NCBI RefSeq assembly: GCF_021295395.1
Contig: NZ_JAIWOU010000001.1
Location: 2,051,001-2,115,000 of the forward strand
Direction of reading: 5' to 3'
Origin: Komagataeibacter sp. FNDCR2
GTDB lineage: Bacteria; Pseudomonadota; Alphaproteobacteria; Acetobacterales; Acetobacteraceae
Length of the DNA stretch: 64,000 nt
Part shown: in pieces, positions 1-9,753 of the stretch
How positions within the stretch are numbered: position 1 is the first letter of the stretch
Layout: every line of letters begins with the position of its first letter
The notes under the pieces: generated by a model
The model's database searches: none
Told to the model about the DNA's origin: nothing
What the model saw: the letters and a program-made list of their open reading frames with translations, nothing else
Translations under genes and position numbers: made by a program

Positions 1-1
1 T

Positions 2-505
2 CATCTCGGGACACTGGATTTCACGCCGCAGATGATCGTGGCGTCCTTCCACGGGCTGCCCAGGGTCTATGTGGAAAAGGGTGATTCCTATGCGGCGGAA
101 TGCGAACGTACCATCGTCGCCCTGCGCCGCGCCATGGGATATGACGCGCAGATGATGCCGCTGACGTTCCAGTCACGTTTTGGCCCCGCCAAATGGCTGG
201 AGCCCTATACCGCGCCGTTTATCGAGTCGCTGCCCGCACGGGGCGTGACCCGGATTGCCGTGATCACGCCGGGCTTCATCGCCGACTGTATCGAAACACT
301 TGACGAAATCGGCAACGAATCCCGCGCGGGCTTTCTCCGGGCAGGTGGCGCGGAACTGGCGTTGATTCCGTGCCTGAACAATTCGCCCGACAGTATCGAC
401 CTGCTTGAAACCCTCGTGCGGGGGGAACTGGCGGGCTGGCTGGCGCGGCCACACGGTGGGGCCGCGCCCGTGCCCTCAGCCACAGCCCCGGCGCGCCCGG
501 CCTGA
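2..505 (+). CDS. hemH: Ferrochelatase, C-terminal part (5' end outside window)
   Basis: Ferrochelatase inserts ferrous iron into protoporphyrin IX in the last step of protoheme synthesis. The reading frame is open from base 2, so this is the C-terminal 167 residues of a protein of usually about 340. Visible family marks are the catalytic-histidine segment SFHGLP and the metal-site segment GFIADCIETLDEI with its conserved glutamate. The last 25 residues are Pro/Ala-rich and probably disordered. The heme A synthase nearby (1500-2600, opposite strand) is also a heme-pathway gene. The family call is firm; the true start lies outside the window. Confidence 0.93.
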   Translation, partial: HLGTLDFTPQMIVASFHGLPRVYVEKGDSYAAECERTIVALRRAMGYDAQMMPLTFQSRFGPAKWLEPYTAPFIESLPARGVTRIAVITPGFIADCIETLDEIGNESRAGFLRAGGAELALIPCLNNSPDSIDLLETLVRGELAGWLARPHGGAAPVPSATAPARPA

Positions 506-537
506 CCCGCCGCGAGGCCCCACCGCGTTACGGCGGG
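506..537. other. GC-rich hairpin just after hemH
   Basis: CCCGCCG and CGGCGGG form a 7-bp stem around an 18-base loop directly after the hemH stop codon. No T-run follows, so it is not a classical intrinsic terminator. It may protect or end the converging hemH and glycine-rich-gene transcripts. Confidence 0.3.
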
Positions 538-554
538 CGGGTCGGGCCGGAGCC

Positions 555-1148
555 TTACGGCCGGTCACAGCTTTCGGTCAGGTCATTATAGACCTGTCCG
601 CCGGGGCAGGATTTGGGCGGCTGGGGCGGCGGTGCCTGCGGGGTGGCGGGCGGACTGGCGAAGAGCGTGGAGAGGTCGCGGTCATAAACCGTGTCATCCT
701 CCGGCGCGGAATTGCCTGTCGCGTTATAGATTTCGGGTGCCGCCTGGTAGCTGGCCCCGGCAACGGCGGCCCCCATGGAAGCCCCCATGGCCGCTCCGGC
801 CCAGCCCCAGCCCCAGCCGCCCCATCCACCCCACGGATATCCCCAGCCCATATAGCCGGGGTAGTAGCCACCCCATCCCCAGCCGCCACCCCAGCGCACG
901 GGCCGCCAGCCACCGCCCCAGCGGCCGCCGCCACCCCGCCAGCCCGGGCCGCCGCCATGCCAGCCGCCACCGCCGCGCCAGCCTCCACCACGTGGGCCAC
1001 CGCCCCAGCCACCGCCGCCATGTCCGCCGCCGCCCCATCCGCCGCCACCGGGGCCGCCATGGGGTCCGGCATAGGCATCCACCGCCAGCGGGCCACATGT
1101 GGCTACCGCCAGAATTACCCCCGTCACCACATGTTTCAGCTTGTGCAT
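555..1148 (-). CDS. Glycine/tryptophan-rich secreted protein
   Basis: I do not recognise a named family. The 197-residue product starts with a clear signal peptide (MHKLKHVVTGVILAVATCG, cleavage near AYA-GP). A region of about 100 residues made mostly of Gly, Trp and Arg follows (GGGGWGGGGHGGG type), then a short hydrophobic Gly/Ala stretch. The C-terminal part is Pro-rich with two Cys (near SCPGGQVY and ESCDRP). The start at 1148 is chosen because the signal peptide begins there and AGGAA lies upstream; the open frame extends further upstream without coding character. It is probably an envelope or cell-surface protein. A smaller protein of similar style lies at 62984-63325. Confidence 0.65.
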   Translation of the reverse strand: MHKLKHVVTGVILAVATCGPLAVDAYAGPHGGPGGGGWGGGGHGGGGWGGGPRGGGWRGGGGWHGGGPGWRGGGGRWGGGWRPVRWGGGWGWGGYYPGYMGWGYPWGGWGGWGWGWAGAAMGASMGAAVAGASYQAAPEIYNATGNSAPEDDTVYDRDLSTLFASPPATPQAPPPQPPKSCPGGQVYNDLTESCDRP

Positions 1149-1499
1149 GTTCCATTCCTGCATGTCTGAATAAGGTTTATCGCAGAAAATAATCCGTTCG
1201 GGAAAGACGCCGCACGCCATGCCGCCCGACTTTGCCCATAACGCGGGATCCGAAGCACCAGGAACCCGGCACGCGGGCAGGGACCAGCCTGCATGGCAGG
1301 GAATGTGCCGGTCCTGCTTCCGATGCGCATATGGGTATCTGCGGCGCGCTTCGCAGGGGGGCGCAGGTAAACAGGCCCCCGGAACATGCAAAAAACCACG
1401 CAGGCGGGGGGATCGCCCCGCCGGTCCGGCATCGGAAGCTGTTTGATGGGGAATTGACAAAAGTTTCCGGGTGCCGCCTTTTTCAAAAAAAGGCGGGGT
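1149..1499. other. Intergenic stretch between a glycine-rich gene and ctaA
   Basis: No convincing gene is seen on either strand; the open frames here are short and lack family features. The left end must hold the promoter and leader of the minus-strand glycine-rich gene. The right end holds the dispersed gene-end hairpin repeat. No tRNA or riboswitch signature was recognised. Confidence 0.5.
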
Positions 1500-1500
1500 T
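1458..1500. repeat. Dispersed gene-end hairpin repeat, copy A
   Basis: The core reads AAAGTTTCCGGGTGCCGCC followed by a T-run, a single C, an A-run and GGCGG. CCGCCTTTTT pairs with AAAAAGGCGG (about 1474-1496). Related copies lie at 19381, 28566 and 38861. It sits at the 3' end of minus-strand ctaA and can serve as a terminator in either direction. Confidence 0.7.
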
Positions 1501-2600
1501 CAGGGGCGCCCCACACCGCGCAGGCGGTGCAGGGTGACGATGGCGGCGGTCAGGACCAGCGCGGCGCAGGTCTGGTGCACCGTGCCCGCCCAGACCGGCA
1601 CCACCAGCAGCAAGGTGGTGATACCCAGCGCGTACTGCAAAAGCACCAGCCACCCCATGACCGCCAGCGCGTCATGCACGTCCTTGCCCAGATTGGGCGT
1701 GCGCAGCCCCAGCACGATGGTCAGGCCGATCAGCAGCGCCGTGGTGGTCGCCAGCAGGCGGTGGTCGAACTGGATGGCCGGAATGTTCTGGAACCAGTTC
1801 AGCCAGAACGGGTGCAGCCGCGCATAGCCGCGCGGAATCAGGTGACCATCCATGAGCGGGAAGGTATTGTAGGAAAAACCCGCATGGGTGCCCGCGGTAA
1901 ATCCGCCCGCGATGACCGTAATGCCCACCAGCAGGCAGATGGTCCATACCAGGCGGTGGATGCGCACCACTTCACGCGTGGCGGGAATGAAGACGGGGCG
2001 CGGCGTGCGGACGGACAGGGCCGTCCACAAAATGGCGATATAGAGCGCGAAGGCGCAGCACAGGTGCAGCACCAGCCGCACCGGGGCCACGGCGGTGCTG
2101 TCAGGGTTGAAGCCCGACGCCACCATGAACCATCCGATCGCCCCCTGTAGCCCCCCCAGCACGAAAAACAGGACCAGCCGCGCCATGAGCCCCCGGCTCA
2201 GCGCCCCGGTGATGGAAAACCACACCAGCGGCACCAGCAGCACCATGCCCATGAGCCGCCCCCAGAACCGGTGCGTCCATTCCGCCCAGAAAATCTGCTG
2301 GAACCCTGACAGGCCGAAACCGTCATGCAGGATCTTGTATTGCGGAATGGTTTTGTACAGCGCGAACTGCCGTTCCCATTCGGCATGGCTCAGGGGCGGG
2401 ATCATGCCGGTGATGGGCCGCCAGTCCATGATGGACAGGCCCGAGCCGGTCAGGCGCGTGTAGCCGCCCAGTGCGATCATGCCCACAAGCATGAAGCAGA
2501 TTGCGAACAGCCACGTGGAAACGCGCTTCCTGTTGCGCAGCTCCTGCGCGGAAGGCGGCGTGCGGCCCAGCAGGGAGCCGTGGGAAGGATATGCGGACAT
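1500..2600 (-). CDS. ctaA: Heme A synthase (COX15/CtaA family)
   Basis: This integral membrane enzyme converts heme O to heme A for aa3/ba3-type terminal oxidases by oxidising the C8 methyl group. The 366-residue product has about eight hydrophobic segments. It carries the family's paired histidine motifs: WTHRFWGR near residue 110, HLCCAF in the middle, FDHRLLA, and VHQTCAAL near the C-terminus. The segment [16 protein letters not shown] after the first helix is typical of alphaproteobacterial COX15. It is transcribed away from the TVP38-like gene, with a shared 86-base promoter gap. No strong ribosome binding site precedes the ATG at 2600. The family call is secure. Confidence 0.93.
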   Translation of the reverse strand: MSAYPSHGSLLGRTPPSAQELRNRKRVSTWLFAICFMLVGMIALGGYTRLTGSGLSIMDWRPITGMIPPLSHAEWERQFALYKTIPQYKILHDGFGLSGFQQIFWAEWTHRFWGRLMGMVLLVPLVWFSITGALSRGLMARLVLFFVLGGLQGAIGWFMVASGFNPDSTAVAPVRLVLHLCCAFALYIAILWTALSVRTPRPVFIPATREVVRIHRLVWTICLLVGITVIAGGFTAGTHAGFSYNTFPLMDGHLIPRGYARLHPFWLNWFQNIPAIQFDHRLLATTTALLIGLTIVLGLRTPNLGKDVHDALAVMGWLVLLQYALGITTLLLVVPVWAGTVHQTCAALVLTAAIVTLHRLRGVGRP

Positions 2601-2686
2601 AATCGAATTTAGACCGCCCTTGCGGTCCGCCGCAAGGCGATGCTAGGCGCGGGAGAACATATATTGCCACCGGACGGGACGCACGC

Positions 2687-3370
2687 ATGACATTACCGCA
2701 CGCCGTACCGCCCCTGCCGCCATCCGGGGCCAGCCCGCGCGTGCTCCTGCGGCCTGCCCTGCTGCTGCTGGGCTTTGTGGTGCTGGCCGTGGTCGCGAGC
2801 CACCTGCCGGGGGTGCGGCATATGCTTACGGTGGGCCCGGCGCTGCATTCCGGGGCGCGGGGCGTCGTGCTTTTCGTGCTGGGGGCCAGCGTGTACTGTG
2901 CGTTCGGCCTGCCACGGCAGGCCATGTGCTTCACGGCGGGCGCGGCCTATGGAATCGGGGCGGGCTGCGCGCTGGCCACGGTGGCCACGGTGGCGGGCTG
3001 CCTGTGCGGTTATGGCTGGGGGCGCTGGGCGGGGCGCGGGCGCATGCCGGCACGGCTGGGCGCCACCATGGCGCGGCTGGAGGGGGTGGTGGGCAAGGCG
3101 CCCTTCGCCTCGGTGCTGATGCTGCGGCTCATGCCGGTTGGCTCCGCACTTTTGCTTAACCTGGCATCTGGCATGCTGGGGGTGCGGGTTGTGCCCTTCG
3201 GGCTTGCGACCGTGCTGGGCAGCCTGCCCCAGACCATCGTGTTCGTGCTGGTGGGGACGGGCATGCGGCTGGGGGGTACGGGCCGGTTCGGGGTGGCGGC
3301 CGTGCTGTTCGGCCTGTCCGCGCTGGTGGGGCTATGGCTCATGCGGCGGATGCGCGCTGGACGGGTATAG
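2687..3370 (+). CDS. TVP38/TMEM64 (VTT-domain) family membrane protein
   Basis: This 227-residue integral membrane protein has the layout of the TVP38/TMEM64 (DedA-related, VTT) family. Hydrophobic helices flank a conserved core with FGLPRQAMCFTAGAAYG (about residues 72-88) and a second segment RLMPVGSALLLNLASGM. The LPRQ and R-x-MPVG elements are characteristic VTT marks. Bacterial members are linked to lipid scrambling or transport, but the substrate is unknown here. It is divergent from ctaA. The ATG at 2687 follows a weak purine tract. The family is fairly certain, the function is not. Confidence 0.85.
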   Translation: MTLPHAVPPLPPSGASPRVLLRPALLLLGFVVLAVVASHLPGVRHMLTVGPALHSGARGVVLFVLGASVYCAFGLPRQAMCFTAGAAYGIGAGCALATVATVAGCLCGYGWGRWAGRGRMPARLGATMARLEGVVGKAPFASVLMLRLMPVGSALLLNLASGMLGVRVVPFGLATVLGSLPQTIVFVLVGTGMRLGGTGRFGVAAVLFGLSALVGLWLMRRMRAGRV

Positions 3371-3466
3371 GGATAACGAATTGCAGAAATGCCGTAATTA
3401 GATGGTGAAAAGCACGAGACTGCTGGTCTAGTAGTCCGGACAATCCTTTCAATACTGGAGTGCCTC

Positions 3467-4774
3467 ATGGGGTCATCCGCAATGGCGGGCCGGTCAGCAG
3501 AAACCCCCGCGCCGGAATCGACTGTCCGCCCCATGGGCTGGATCGCGATCCTGCTCGGGTTCCTGACTGCGGTCGGGCCCGTCTCCACCGACATATACCT
3601 GCCTGCCTTCCCGGAACTGGAAACCACGCTGCATGGCCGCGCCGGTTCCGCGCAGATGACGCTGGCGGTCTGGTTCGTCGGGCTGGCGATCGGGCAGATC
3701 ACCATGGGGCCGCTATCGGACAGGTTCGGGCGCCGCCTGCCCATGCTGGCGGGTACCATCGTTTATACGCTGGCGTCTGTCGGCTGCGCGATGGCGCGCG
3801 ACATCCCCACCTTTTCGTTGTTCCGCCTGATCGCGTCGGTCGGTGCGTCCGCCAGTCTCATCATTCCCAGCGCGTGCGTGCGCGACATGTCGCATGGCAA
3901 TGAATCCGCCCGTCTCATGTCGCGTCTGGTGCTGGTGATGGGTGTCGTGCCCATCCTGGCCCCCACGCTGGGGGGCATGGTGCTGTCGATCGCGTCGTGG
4001 CGGTCGATCTTCTGGGCCTCGGCGGTGTACGGGCTGATCTGTATCGGCCTGATCTGGCGCGTCCTGCCCGAGACGCTGCAGCCCGCGAACCGCAGCGAAT
4101 TTTCCCCCGTGACCCTGTTCAGCCGCTACGTGATGCTGGCGCGTGACCGCGGGTTCATCACCCATGCGATGATCGCGGGTTTCTCGTGCTTCATGTCGTT
4201 TACCTATCTTTCGGCCGCCCCTTCGGTGTTCATCAACCAGTTCGGGCTTTCACCCGCGCATTTCGGCATGATGTTCGGCGTGTTCGCCGTGTGCATGATC
4301 GGGGCCTCGCAGCTTAACGGCGTGCTGGTGGGGCGGATCGACGCGGCCCGCATCCTGGGCATCTCGGTGGGGGTTGCGGTGCTGGGCACCATCGCCACGA
4401 CCGTGGTGGCCATCGTCATCGCCTTCGCCACGCAGCATGGCGGCCACCCGCCATTATGGATGCTGGGCTGCCTGATCCTGGCCATGATGGTCTCGCTGGG
4501 CACCACCGGCATCATCGGTCCCAACGCGACGGTGGGGGCGCTGGCGGACCATCCGCGCTTTGCGGGCAGTGCCTCGGCCTTCGTGGGAACGCTGCAATAC
4601 GTGCTGGGCGCGGTTGCCGGGGCGTTCGTGGGCATGCTGCCCGCCAATTCGCCCATTCCCATGGCGGGCGTGATGCTGATGGGGGCCGCGATCATGATGA
4701 TCATGGTGCTGCTGCGCCCGGCCCGGCCCGGTCTGGGCGCTGGTGTGGGCGCGGGTGTGGAGACGCAGGAATAA
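3467..4774 (+). CDS. Bcr/CflA-family drug resistance MFS transporter
   Basis: This 435-residue inner-membrane transporter has 12 predicted helices and is of the DHA1 multidrug type. The first helix ends in VGPVSTDIYLPAFPEL, the Bcr/CflA motif. The MFS motif A follows between helices 2 and 3 as GPLSDRFGRR. It most likely exports drugs or small metabolites by proton antiport; the substrate cannot be read from sequence. The N-terminal 20 residues before the first helix are polar, and the start at 3467 is supported by GGAG eight bases upstream. It appears monocistronic, followed by 185 bases before apt. Confidence 0.9.
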   Translation: MGSSAMAGRSAETPAPESTVRPMGWIAILLGFLTAVGPVSTDIYLPAFPELETTLHGRAGSAQMTLAVWFVGLAIGQITMGPLSDRFGRRLPMLAGTIVYTLASVGCAMARDIPTFSLFRLIASVGASASLIIPSACVRDMSHGNESARLMSRLVLVMGVVPILAPTLGGMVLSIASWRSIFWASAVYGLICIGLIWRVLPETLQPANRSEFSPVTLFSRYVMLARDRGFITHAMIAGFSCFMSFTYLSAAPSVFINQFGLSPAHFGMMFGVFAVCMIGASQLNGVLVGRIDAARILGISVGVAVLGTIATTVVAIVIAFATQHGGHPPLWMLGCLILAMMVSLGTTGIIGPNATVGALADHPRFAGSASAFVGTLQYVLGAVAGAFVGMLPANSPIPMAGVMLMGAAIMMIMVLLRPARPGLGAGVGAGVETQE

Positions 4775-4959
4775 AATCTTCCATCACGCCACCCGGTCGC
4801 GGGTCAGGGTCCAAAGCTCATGGAACCGTCGCGGGTGGGCTTGTCCCCCCGGCGCGTGGCGGCTACAGCGGGGAGCCGTCCACAGGGCGACATTTTCGTG
4901 AACGGGGCACGCATGTCCCGGATTTGGTATGACCACGCAACGGGGACTGCGCACCGATC

Positions 4960-5490
4960 ATGACGACCGCCAAGATCGACCTGAAACAATACATCCGTAA
5001 CATCCCGGATTTTCCCAAGCCCGGTATCCTGTTCTACGACATTTCGACCCTGATGCGGAACGCCGACGCCTGGCAGATCGCCATGGGCCGCCTTGCCGCG
5101 GCTGTCGCGCCCTGGGCGCCGGATGTTCTGGCCGCCATCGAATCGCGCGGGTTCCTGACGGCGGCGCCGCTGGCCAGTCGCCTTGGCTGCGGCCTGGTCA
5201 TGCTGCGCAAGCCCGGCAAACTGCCCGGTGAGACCGTGGCCCACAGCTACGATCTGGAATACGGTTCCGATTCGCTGCACATCCAGGCCGATGCGATCCA
5301 GCCCGGCCAGCGCGTGGTGGTGATGGATGACCTGCTGGCCACGGGCGGCACGCTGGTGGCGTCCGTGTCGCTGCTGCGCAAGGTGGGCGCCGATGTGGTG
5401 GGGGCCGCGACCCTGATCGAACTGACGGATCTGGGCGGCCGCGCACGGCTGGACATCCCGGTCAGAACCCTCGTCTCCTACGACGGATAG
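4960..5490 (+). CDS. apt: Adenine phosphoribosyltransferase
   Basis: APRT salvages adenine to AMP using PRPP in the cytoplasm. The 176-residue length is normal for the family. The N-terminal segment [18 protein letters not shown] is a hallmark of bacterial Apt. The PRPP-binding loop is [13 protein letters not shown] at about residues 124-136. The segment [12 protein letters not shown] provides the usual early active-site loop. The preceding 185 bases show no recognised riboswitch. The ribosome binding site before the ATG is weak. The gene stands alone between two exporters. The call is secure. Confidence 0.95.
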   Translation: MTTAKIDLKQYIRNIPDFPKPGILFYDISTLMRNADAWQIAMGRLAAAVAPWAPDVLAAIESRGFLTAAPLASRLGCGLVMLRKPGKLPGETVAHSYDLEYGSDSLHIQADAIQPGQRVVVMDDLLATGGTLVASVSLLRKVGADVVGAATLIELTDLGGRARLDIPVRTLVSYDG

Positions 5491-5561
5491 TACCGGGCCG
5501 GGTATTCGCGGTATGCGGCACAGGCTTCCTTCCATGCGGGCATTCGGCTGTCGGCCTGTTC

Positions 5562-5581
5562 GTACAGCCGGTATGCTGTAC
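5562..5581. promoter_or_regulatory. Inverted repeat upstream of the FUSC exporter
   Basis: GTACAGC and GCTGTAC form a perfect 7-bp inverted repeat with a 6-base spacer about 47 bases before the FUSC gene start. Its size and position fit a dimeric-repressor operator. No adjacent regulator gene identifies the binder. Confidence 0.35.
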
Positions 5582-5628
5582 AACATTACGCATGGATCGT
5601 GTCTGGACAGGGGAGGCTGAATGCCGGG

Positions 5629-7863
5629 ATGAAAGATCGTGAGCTTTCCCTGATCCGTTTTCAGGATCATATCCGCGCTTTCTTCACGCGCCTGTGGCCA
5701 CCGGGCTCCGCCCCACGGCAGGACCACCTGCGCTGGCTGTACGCACCCGGCATTTTCACGTTCGGCTATGCGCTGCGCACCACCATCACCTCCCTCATCG
5801 CGCTGGGCATTGCCCTGTGGTGGGAACTGGGCAGCCCGCAATGGGCGGCGCTGACGGTATGGATGGTCGCACAGGGCACGCGCGGCAAGAGCGTGGCCAA
5901 GGCGCGATGGCATCTGTTCGGCATGGTGGTGGGTACGATCTGCGCCGTGATGCTGGTGGCGGCCTTTCCGCAGGCGCCCATCATGTTCATCCTGCTGCTG
6001 GCCGGGGGGATCGGGGCCTTCTGCTTCATCGGCACGTTGCTGCCCGGCCCCGCCACCATGACCAACTACCGTATCCACGGCATGCGGGCGAGTGGCTTCA
6101 CCTACGCTATCATCTCGCTCGACGGGATTGCCGACCCCCAGCACATCTTCATGACGGCCATGGCGCGCGCGACCTATATCGTGCTGGGGATCGTGCTGGA
6201 AACCACCGTTTCCTCCCTGTTCCAGTTCCGGTTGCAGGAGCGGGCGCAGGACCGCCTTGGCCATAACTTCCTGATCGCGATCGACGGCGCGGCGCAGACG
6301 CTTGCCTCCCTGCTGGCGGGAGACATGCAGGTCCTGCGCAAGGCGCGCGGCGTCTTCGCCAACATCACCACACTGAGCGACCAGATCGAGTTTGCCGAAG
6401 TCGAGATGGGCGCGAAGCGCGGGCATGAAGGCGACCATGCCCGCGCGGCCCTTGCGCGGGTGGCGATGCTGCTTTCACGCGGGCTGGATCTGGCGGCACT
6501 CATGAACGGGCCGGGCGGCATGGCGGGCGCCGCCTTCAAGGCGACATCGAGCAAGGTGCAGGCCTTTCTCAAGGACATGGCCCCGCAGCTCGGGGCCAGT
6601 GACGACATCGCCCCCGTCCTGTCCCGCCTGGCCGCGTTACAGGCCGCCTGCCGCCAGAGCGTGGCCGATTCCCTTGATGAGGAAATGGGCCGTCCCGGCA
6701 GCCTGCCCACCGACCCGCAACTGGCGCAGATGCTTTCGCAGCAGCGCATGCTCAATTACGCGCTGGGCAAGATGCTCGATGAACTGGAACAGGCGCTGAT
6801 CCAGTTCGACGCCAGCCGCAACCCGCTGCTGCACGACCACTTCCATTACCGGCTCAAGACCTTCCGCGACTGGCAGCAGGCCTTCACCAACAGCCTGCGG
6901 GCCTCGGTCACGATTTTCGGTTCTGGCGTCATATGGGTCACCACGTCATGGTCGGCGGGGCTGACGTTCATGATGTTCGTCTCCATCGTGTGCAGCCTGT
7001 TCTCCACGCTGGAAAAACCGGCGCTGGCCACGCGCGCCTTCCTGGGCGGCGCGATCGTGGCCTCGGTCATGGCGGGGGTGCTCGTGCTGTGGCGGCTGGC
7101 GGAGCCGACCACTTATGAAATCATGGCCCTGTGCATGTTCCTGCCCATGCTGGCGGGGGGGCTGGCCTTCGCCTATCCCGTGCTGGTGCTGGGGGCGGTG
7201 TCCTACAACCTGTTCCTGCCCATCCTGCTCGGGCCGGGCAACCAGAGCCGGCTGGATGAAATAACCTTTTTCAACACCGCGATGCCGCTGGTCCTCGGGC
7301 TGTGGTACGCGATGTGGGCGTTCCGGCTGGTGCTGCCCTTCGATACGAACGACATGCGCTGGCAGATGCGCACCGGCATCCTGCGCGGGCTGCGCTACGT
7401 CGCGCGCGCCCGCACGCTACCCACCACGCTATATGTGGTCGAGCATAATGTGGACCGTTTTGTCCGCCTGCTGACGGATGCGGAGAACACGCCCGACACG
7501 ATCATCGACGCCTACCTGCAGGGGATCCTGTCGGCCATGACGATCGGGCTGAACGTGATCCGCCTGCGCGCGATTCTTGAGCGGCATCTGCTTCCGCCCG
7601 AGGCTCAGCGCGTGGTGAGTGACATGATGGGGCGCATGGCGCAGTTCAGCGGGCGCTATGGCGGCCATTACGGGCGGACCGCGCGTTCGGCCAAATTCGC
7701 CATCGTCCACCTCCAGCAGATGGCGTGGCAGGCGGATAATCTGGGCGTGCGGCTGGAAATCGACAGTGCGCTGGTCTGTATGTACGTGATTTCCTACGAA
7801 CTGGATCACAACCAGAAATTCTTCGACGCCTCCAGCCCCTATCTCGATCCGGTCATGGCCTGA
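5629..7863 (+). CDS. FUSC-family (aromatic acid/AaeB-like) inner-membrane exporter
   Basis: The 744-residue product has the duplicated layout of FUSC proteins. An N-terminal block of hydrophobic helices (about residues 40-190) is followed by a long cytoplasmic helical region. A second membrane block (about 425-570, with SWSAGLTFMMFVSIVCSLFS) and a cytoplasmic tail complete it. Relatives export aromatic carboxylic acids or related compounds, often with a membrane-fusion partner, which is not seen next to it. The start is set at the ATG at 5629, with AGGGGAGG upstream. A GTG at 5599 in the same frame would add ten residues but overlaps that ribosome binding site. An inverted repeat upstream may be an operator. 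Confidence 0.82.
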   Translation: MKDRELSLIRFQDHIRAFFTRLWPPGSAPRQDHLRWLYAPGIFTFGYALRTTITSLIALGIALWWELGSPQWAALTVWMVAQGTRGKSVAKARWHLFGMVVGTICAVMLVAAFPQAPIMFILLLAGGIGAFCFIGTLLPGPATMTNYRIHGMRASGFTYAIISLDGIADPQHIFMTAMARATYIVLGIVLETTVSSLFQFRLQERAQDRLGHNFLIAIDGAAQTLASLLAGDMQVLRKARGVFANITTLSDQIEFAEVEMGAKRGHEGDHARAALARVAMLLSRGLDLAALMNGPGGMAGAAFKATSSKVQAFLKDMAPQLGASDDIAPVLSRLAALQAACRQSVADSLDEEMGRPGSLPTDPQLAQMLSQQRMLNYALGKMLDELEQALIQFDASRNPLLHDHFHYRLKTFRDWQQAFTNSLRASVTIFGSGVIWVTTSWSAGLTFMMFVSIVCSLFSTLEKPALATRAFLGGAIVASVMAGVLVLWRLAEPTTYEIMALCMFLPMLAGGLAFAYPVLVLGAVSYNLFLPILLGPGNQSRLDEITFFNTAMPLVLGLWYAMWAFRLVLPFDTNDMRWQMRTGILRGLRYVARARTLPTTLYVVEHNVDRFVRLLTDAENTPDTIIDAYLQGILSAMTIGLNVIRLRAILERHLLPPEAQRVVSDMMGRMAQFSGRYGGHYGRTARSAKFAIVHLQQMAWQADNLGVRLEIDSALVCMYVISYELDHNQKFFDASSPYLDPVMA

Positions 7864-7895
7864 ACGGGTCACCGGATCCTGTTGGAAGGGACATG

Positions 7896-7932
7896 AAAAA
7901 AGGAGCCGCCCGTCCGGGTGGCTCCTTTTTCC
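7896..7932. terminator. Bidirectional intrinsic terminator between FUSC gene and accC
   Basis: The stem AAGGAGCC(G)CCCG pairs with CGGG(T)GGCTCCTT around a tiny loop. It is flanked by an A-run on the left and a T-run on the right, so it can end both converging transcripts. Confidence 0.9.
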
Positions 7933-7942
7933 TTATGGCGTG

Positions 7943-9292
7943 TCATTCACCCTGCTGTCGGGCCACGAAGTTTTCCAGCCAGTGGATGGTGTAGTCCCCC
8001 TTGCGGAACTGGGGGTCATCAAGGATCTTGCGGTGGAGCGGGATGACCGTCTTGACCCCTTCGATCACGAATTCATCCAGCGCGCGGCGCATGCGCGCAA
8101 TGGCCTCGAGACGTGTGGGCGCGCGTACGATCAGCTTGGCGATCATGCTGTCGTAATAGGGCGGCACGCGATAACCCGCATACAGCGCACTGTCGATTCG
8201 CACGCCAAGGCCACCGGGTGGGTGATAGACCGTGATCGTGCCCGGCGTGGGCATGAAGGTCTGCGGGTCTTCCGCATTGATGCGGCATTCGATGGCATGG
8301 CCGGAGAAGTGGATGTCCGACTGGGTGTAGCCCATCGGCTCGCCCGCCGCGATGCGGATCTGCTCGCGCACCAGATCCACGTCGCACACCATTTCCGTTA
8401 CCGGGTGTTCCACCTGCAGGCGGGTGTTCATCTCGATGAAGCAGAACTGTCCGTCCTGGTACAGGAACTCCAGCGTCCCGGCGTTGCGGTAGCCAAGCCC
8501 GGTCAGGGCGGTGGTGGCGATGGCCCCGATCTCGTCCCGCTGTTCGGCGGTCAGGGCGGGGGAGCCCGCCTCCTCCAGCAGTTTCTGGTGGCGGCGCTGG
8601 AGCGAGCAGTCGCGCTCGCCAAAATGCACGACGTTGCCGTGCATGTCGGCCATGATCTGCAGTTCGATATGGCGCGGCCTGTCGAGGTATTTTTCAAGAT
8701 AGACCTCGTCATTGCCGAACGCGGCGCGGGCCTCGGTCCGGGCGACGCTCCATGCTTCCTCAAGGTCGGCCTCGGTGGGGGCGACCTTCATGCCGCGCCC
8801 GCCGCCACCGGCGGCGGCCTTGATCAGCACGGGATAACCCACCCTGGCCGCGACTTCACGCGCCTGTTCCAGGTTTTCCAGCGCCCCGTCCGATCCGGGC
8901 ACCAGCGGCACGCCCAGCGCCTGCATGGTGGTCTTGGCGGTGATCTTGTCACCCATCATGCGGATGTGTTCGGCCGTCGGCCCGATGAAGGTGATGCCGT
9001 GGGCTTCCACCGTTTCCGCGAAATCGGCGTTTTCGGACAGGAAGCCATAGCCGGGATGGATCGCATCCGCGCCGGTTATGGTCGCCGCCGACAGGATGGC
9101 TGCGACATTGAGGTACGAGTCGCGGCTGGCTGGCGGCCCGATGCACACGGCCTCATCCGCCAGGCGGACATGCATGGCGTCCGTATCGGCCGTGGAATGC
9201 ACGGCCACGGTCGGGATACCCAGTTCGCGGCAGGCCCGCAGGATGCGCAGGGCGATCTCGCCACGGTTGGCGATCAGGATTTTGGAAAACAT
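7943..9292 (-). CDS. accC: Acetyl-CoA carboxylase, biotin carboxylase subunit
   Basis: AccC carboxylates the biotin carried by AccB using ATP and bicarbonate, the first half-reaction of fatty-acid synthesis. The 449-residue length is standard. Visible marks are the N-terminal [14 protein letters not shown], the glycine-rich ATP-grasp loop [12 protein letters not shown] (about residues 157-168) and the signature [17 protein letters not shown] (about 286-302). It is last in the aroQ-accB-accC unit. Its ATG shares one base with the accB stop (TAATG), indicating translational coupling. The call is secure. Confidence 0.97.
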   Translation of the reverse strand: MFSKILIANRGEIALRILRACRELGIPTVAVHSTADTDAMHVRLADEAVCIGPPASRDSYLNVAAILSAATITGADAIHPGYGFLSENADFAETVEAHGITFIGPTAEHIRMMGDKITAKTTMQALGVPLVPGSDGALENLEQAREVAARVGYPVLIKAAAGGGGRGMKVAPTEADLEEAWSVARTEARAAFGNDEVYLEKYLDRPRHIELQIMADMHGNVVHFGERDCSLQRRHQKLLEEAGSPALTAEQRDEIGAIATTALTGLGYRNAGTLEFLYQDGQFCFIEMNTRLQVEHPVTEMVCDVDLVREQIRIAAGEPMGYTQSDIHFSGHAIECRINAEDPQTFMPTPGTITVYHPPGGLGVRIDSALYAGYRVPPYYDSMIAKLIVRAPTRLEAIARMRRALDEFVIEGVKTVIPLHRKILDDPQFRKGDYTIHWLENFVARQQGE

Positions 9293-9753
9293 TACTCTAT
9301 GATGACCAGCGCTTCGCCGAATTCGACCGGATCGCCCGACTGGATCAGCACCCGGCTCAGCGTGCCCGCGCGTGGCGCCTTGATCTGGTTGAAGGTCTTC
9401 ATCGCCTCGATCAGCAGCAGCGTCTGGCCCGCGCTGACCTGCTGGCCCTCCGTCACGAACGGGGGCGAGGACGGATCGGGCGCCAGATAGGCCACGCCCA
9501 CCATCGGGCTCGTCACCGCGCCGGGGTGCTTGGACGGGTCGGCCGCGGGGGCCACCGGGGTCGCGGCCGCGGCTGGCGGCGCGACGGGGGCCGGAGCCGG
9601 GGCGGCGGCCACGGCGTGGGCCACGGGCGCGGCGGCGCGGACAACGCGGATGCGGTTGTCCTTTTCCGCGATCTCGATTTCGGTCAGGCCGGTATCGGTC
9701 AGAATTTCCGCCAATGCCCGAATGGCATCCGCATCCACGAGCAGTCGGCTCAT
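9292..9753 (-). CDS. accB: Biotin carboxyl carrier protein of acetyl-CoA carboxylase
   Basis: AccB carries the covalently bound biotin between the carboxylase and carboxyltransferase of acetyl-CoA carboxylase. The 153-residue protein has a short N-terminal helical part, an Ala/Pro-rich linker (about residues 40-75) and a C-terminal biotinyl domain. The biotinylation lysine is in [10 protein letters not shown]; most family members have EAMKMMN or EAMKVMN, so the residues after the lysine are slightly unusual. The start at 9753 is supported by the ATGA overlap with the aroQ stop. The longer open frame upstream simply runs over aroQ. Confidence 0.95.
   Translation of the reverse strand: MSRLLVDADAIRALAEILTDTGLTEIEIAEKDNRIRVVRAAAPVAHAVAAAPAPAPVAPPAAAATPVAPAADPSKHPGAVTSPMVGVAYLAPDPSSPPFVTEGQQVSAGQTLLLIEAMKTFNQIKAPRAGTLSRVLIQSGDPVEFGEALVIIE

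Noticed and set aside
760-1060. Short GC-rich near-repeats resembling a tandem-repeat or CRISPR-like array
   Set aside because: They are codons of the Gly/Trp/Arg-rich protein; spacing is irregular and there are no unique spacers.
4775-4959. Possible riboswitch upstream of apt
   Set aside because: The region is GC-rich with possible stems, but no known purine or other riboswitch core was recognised.
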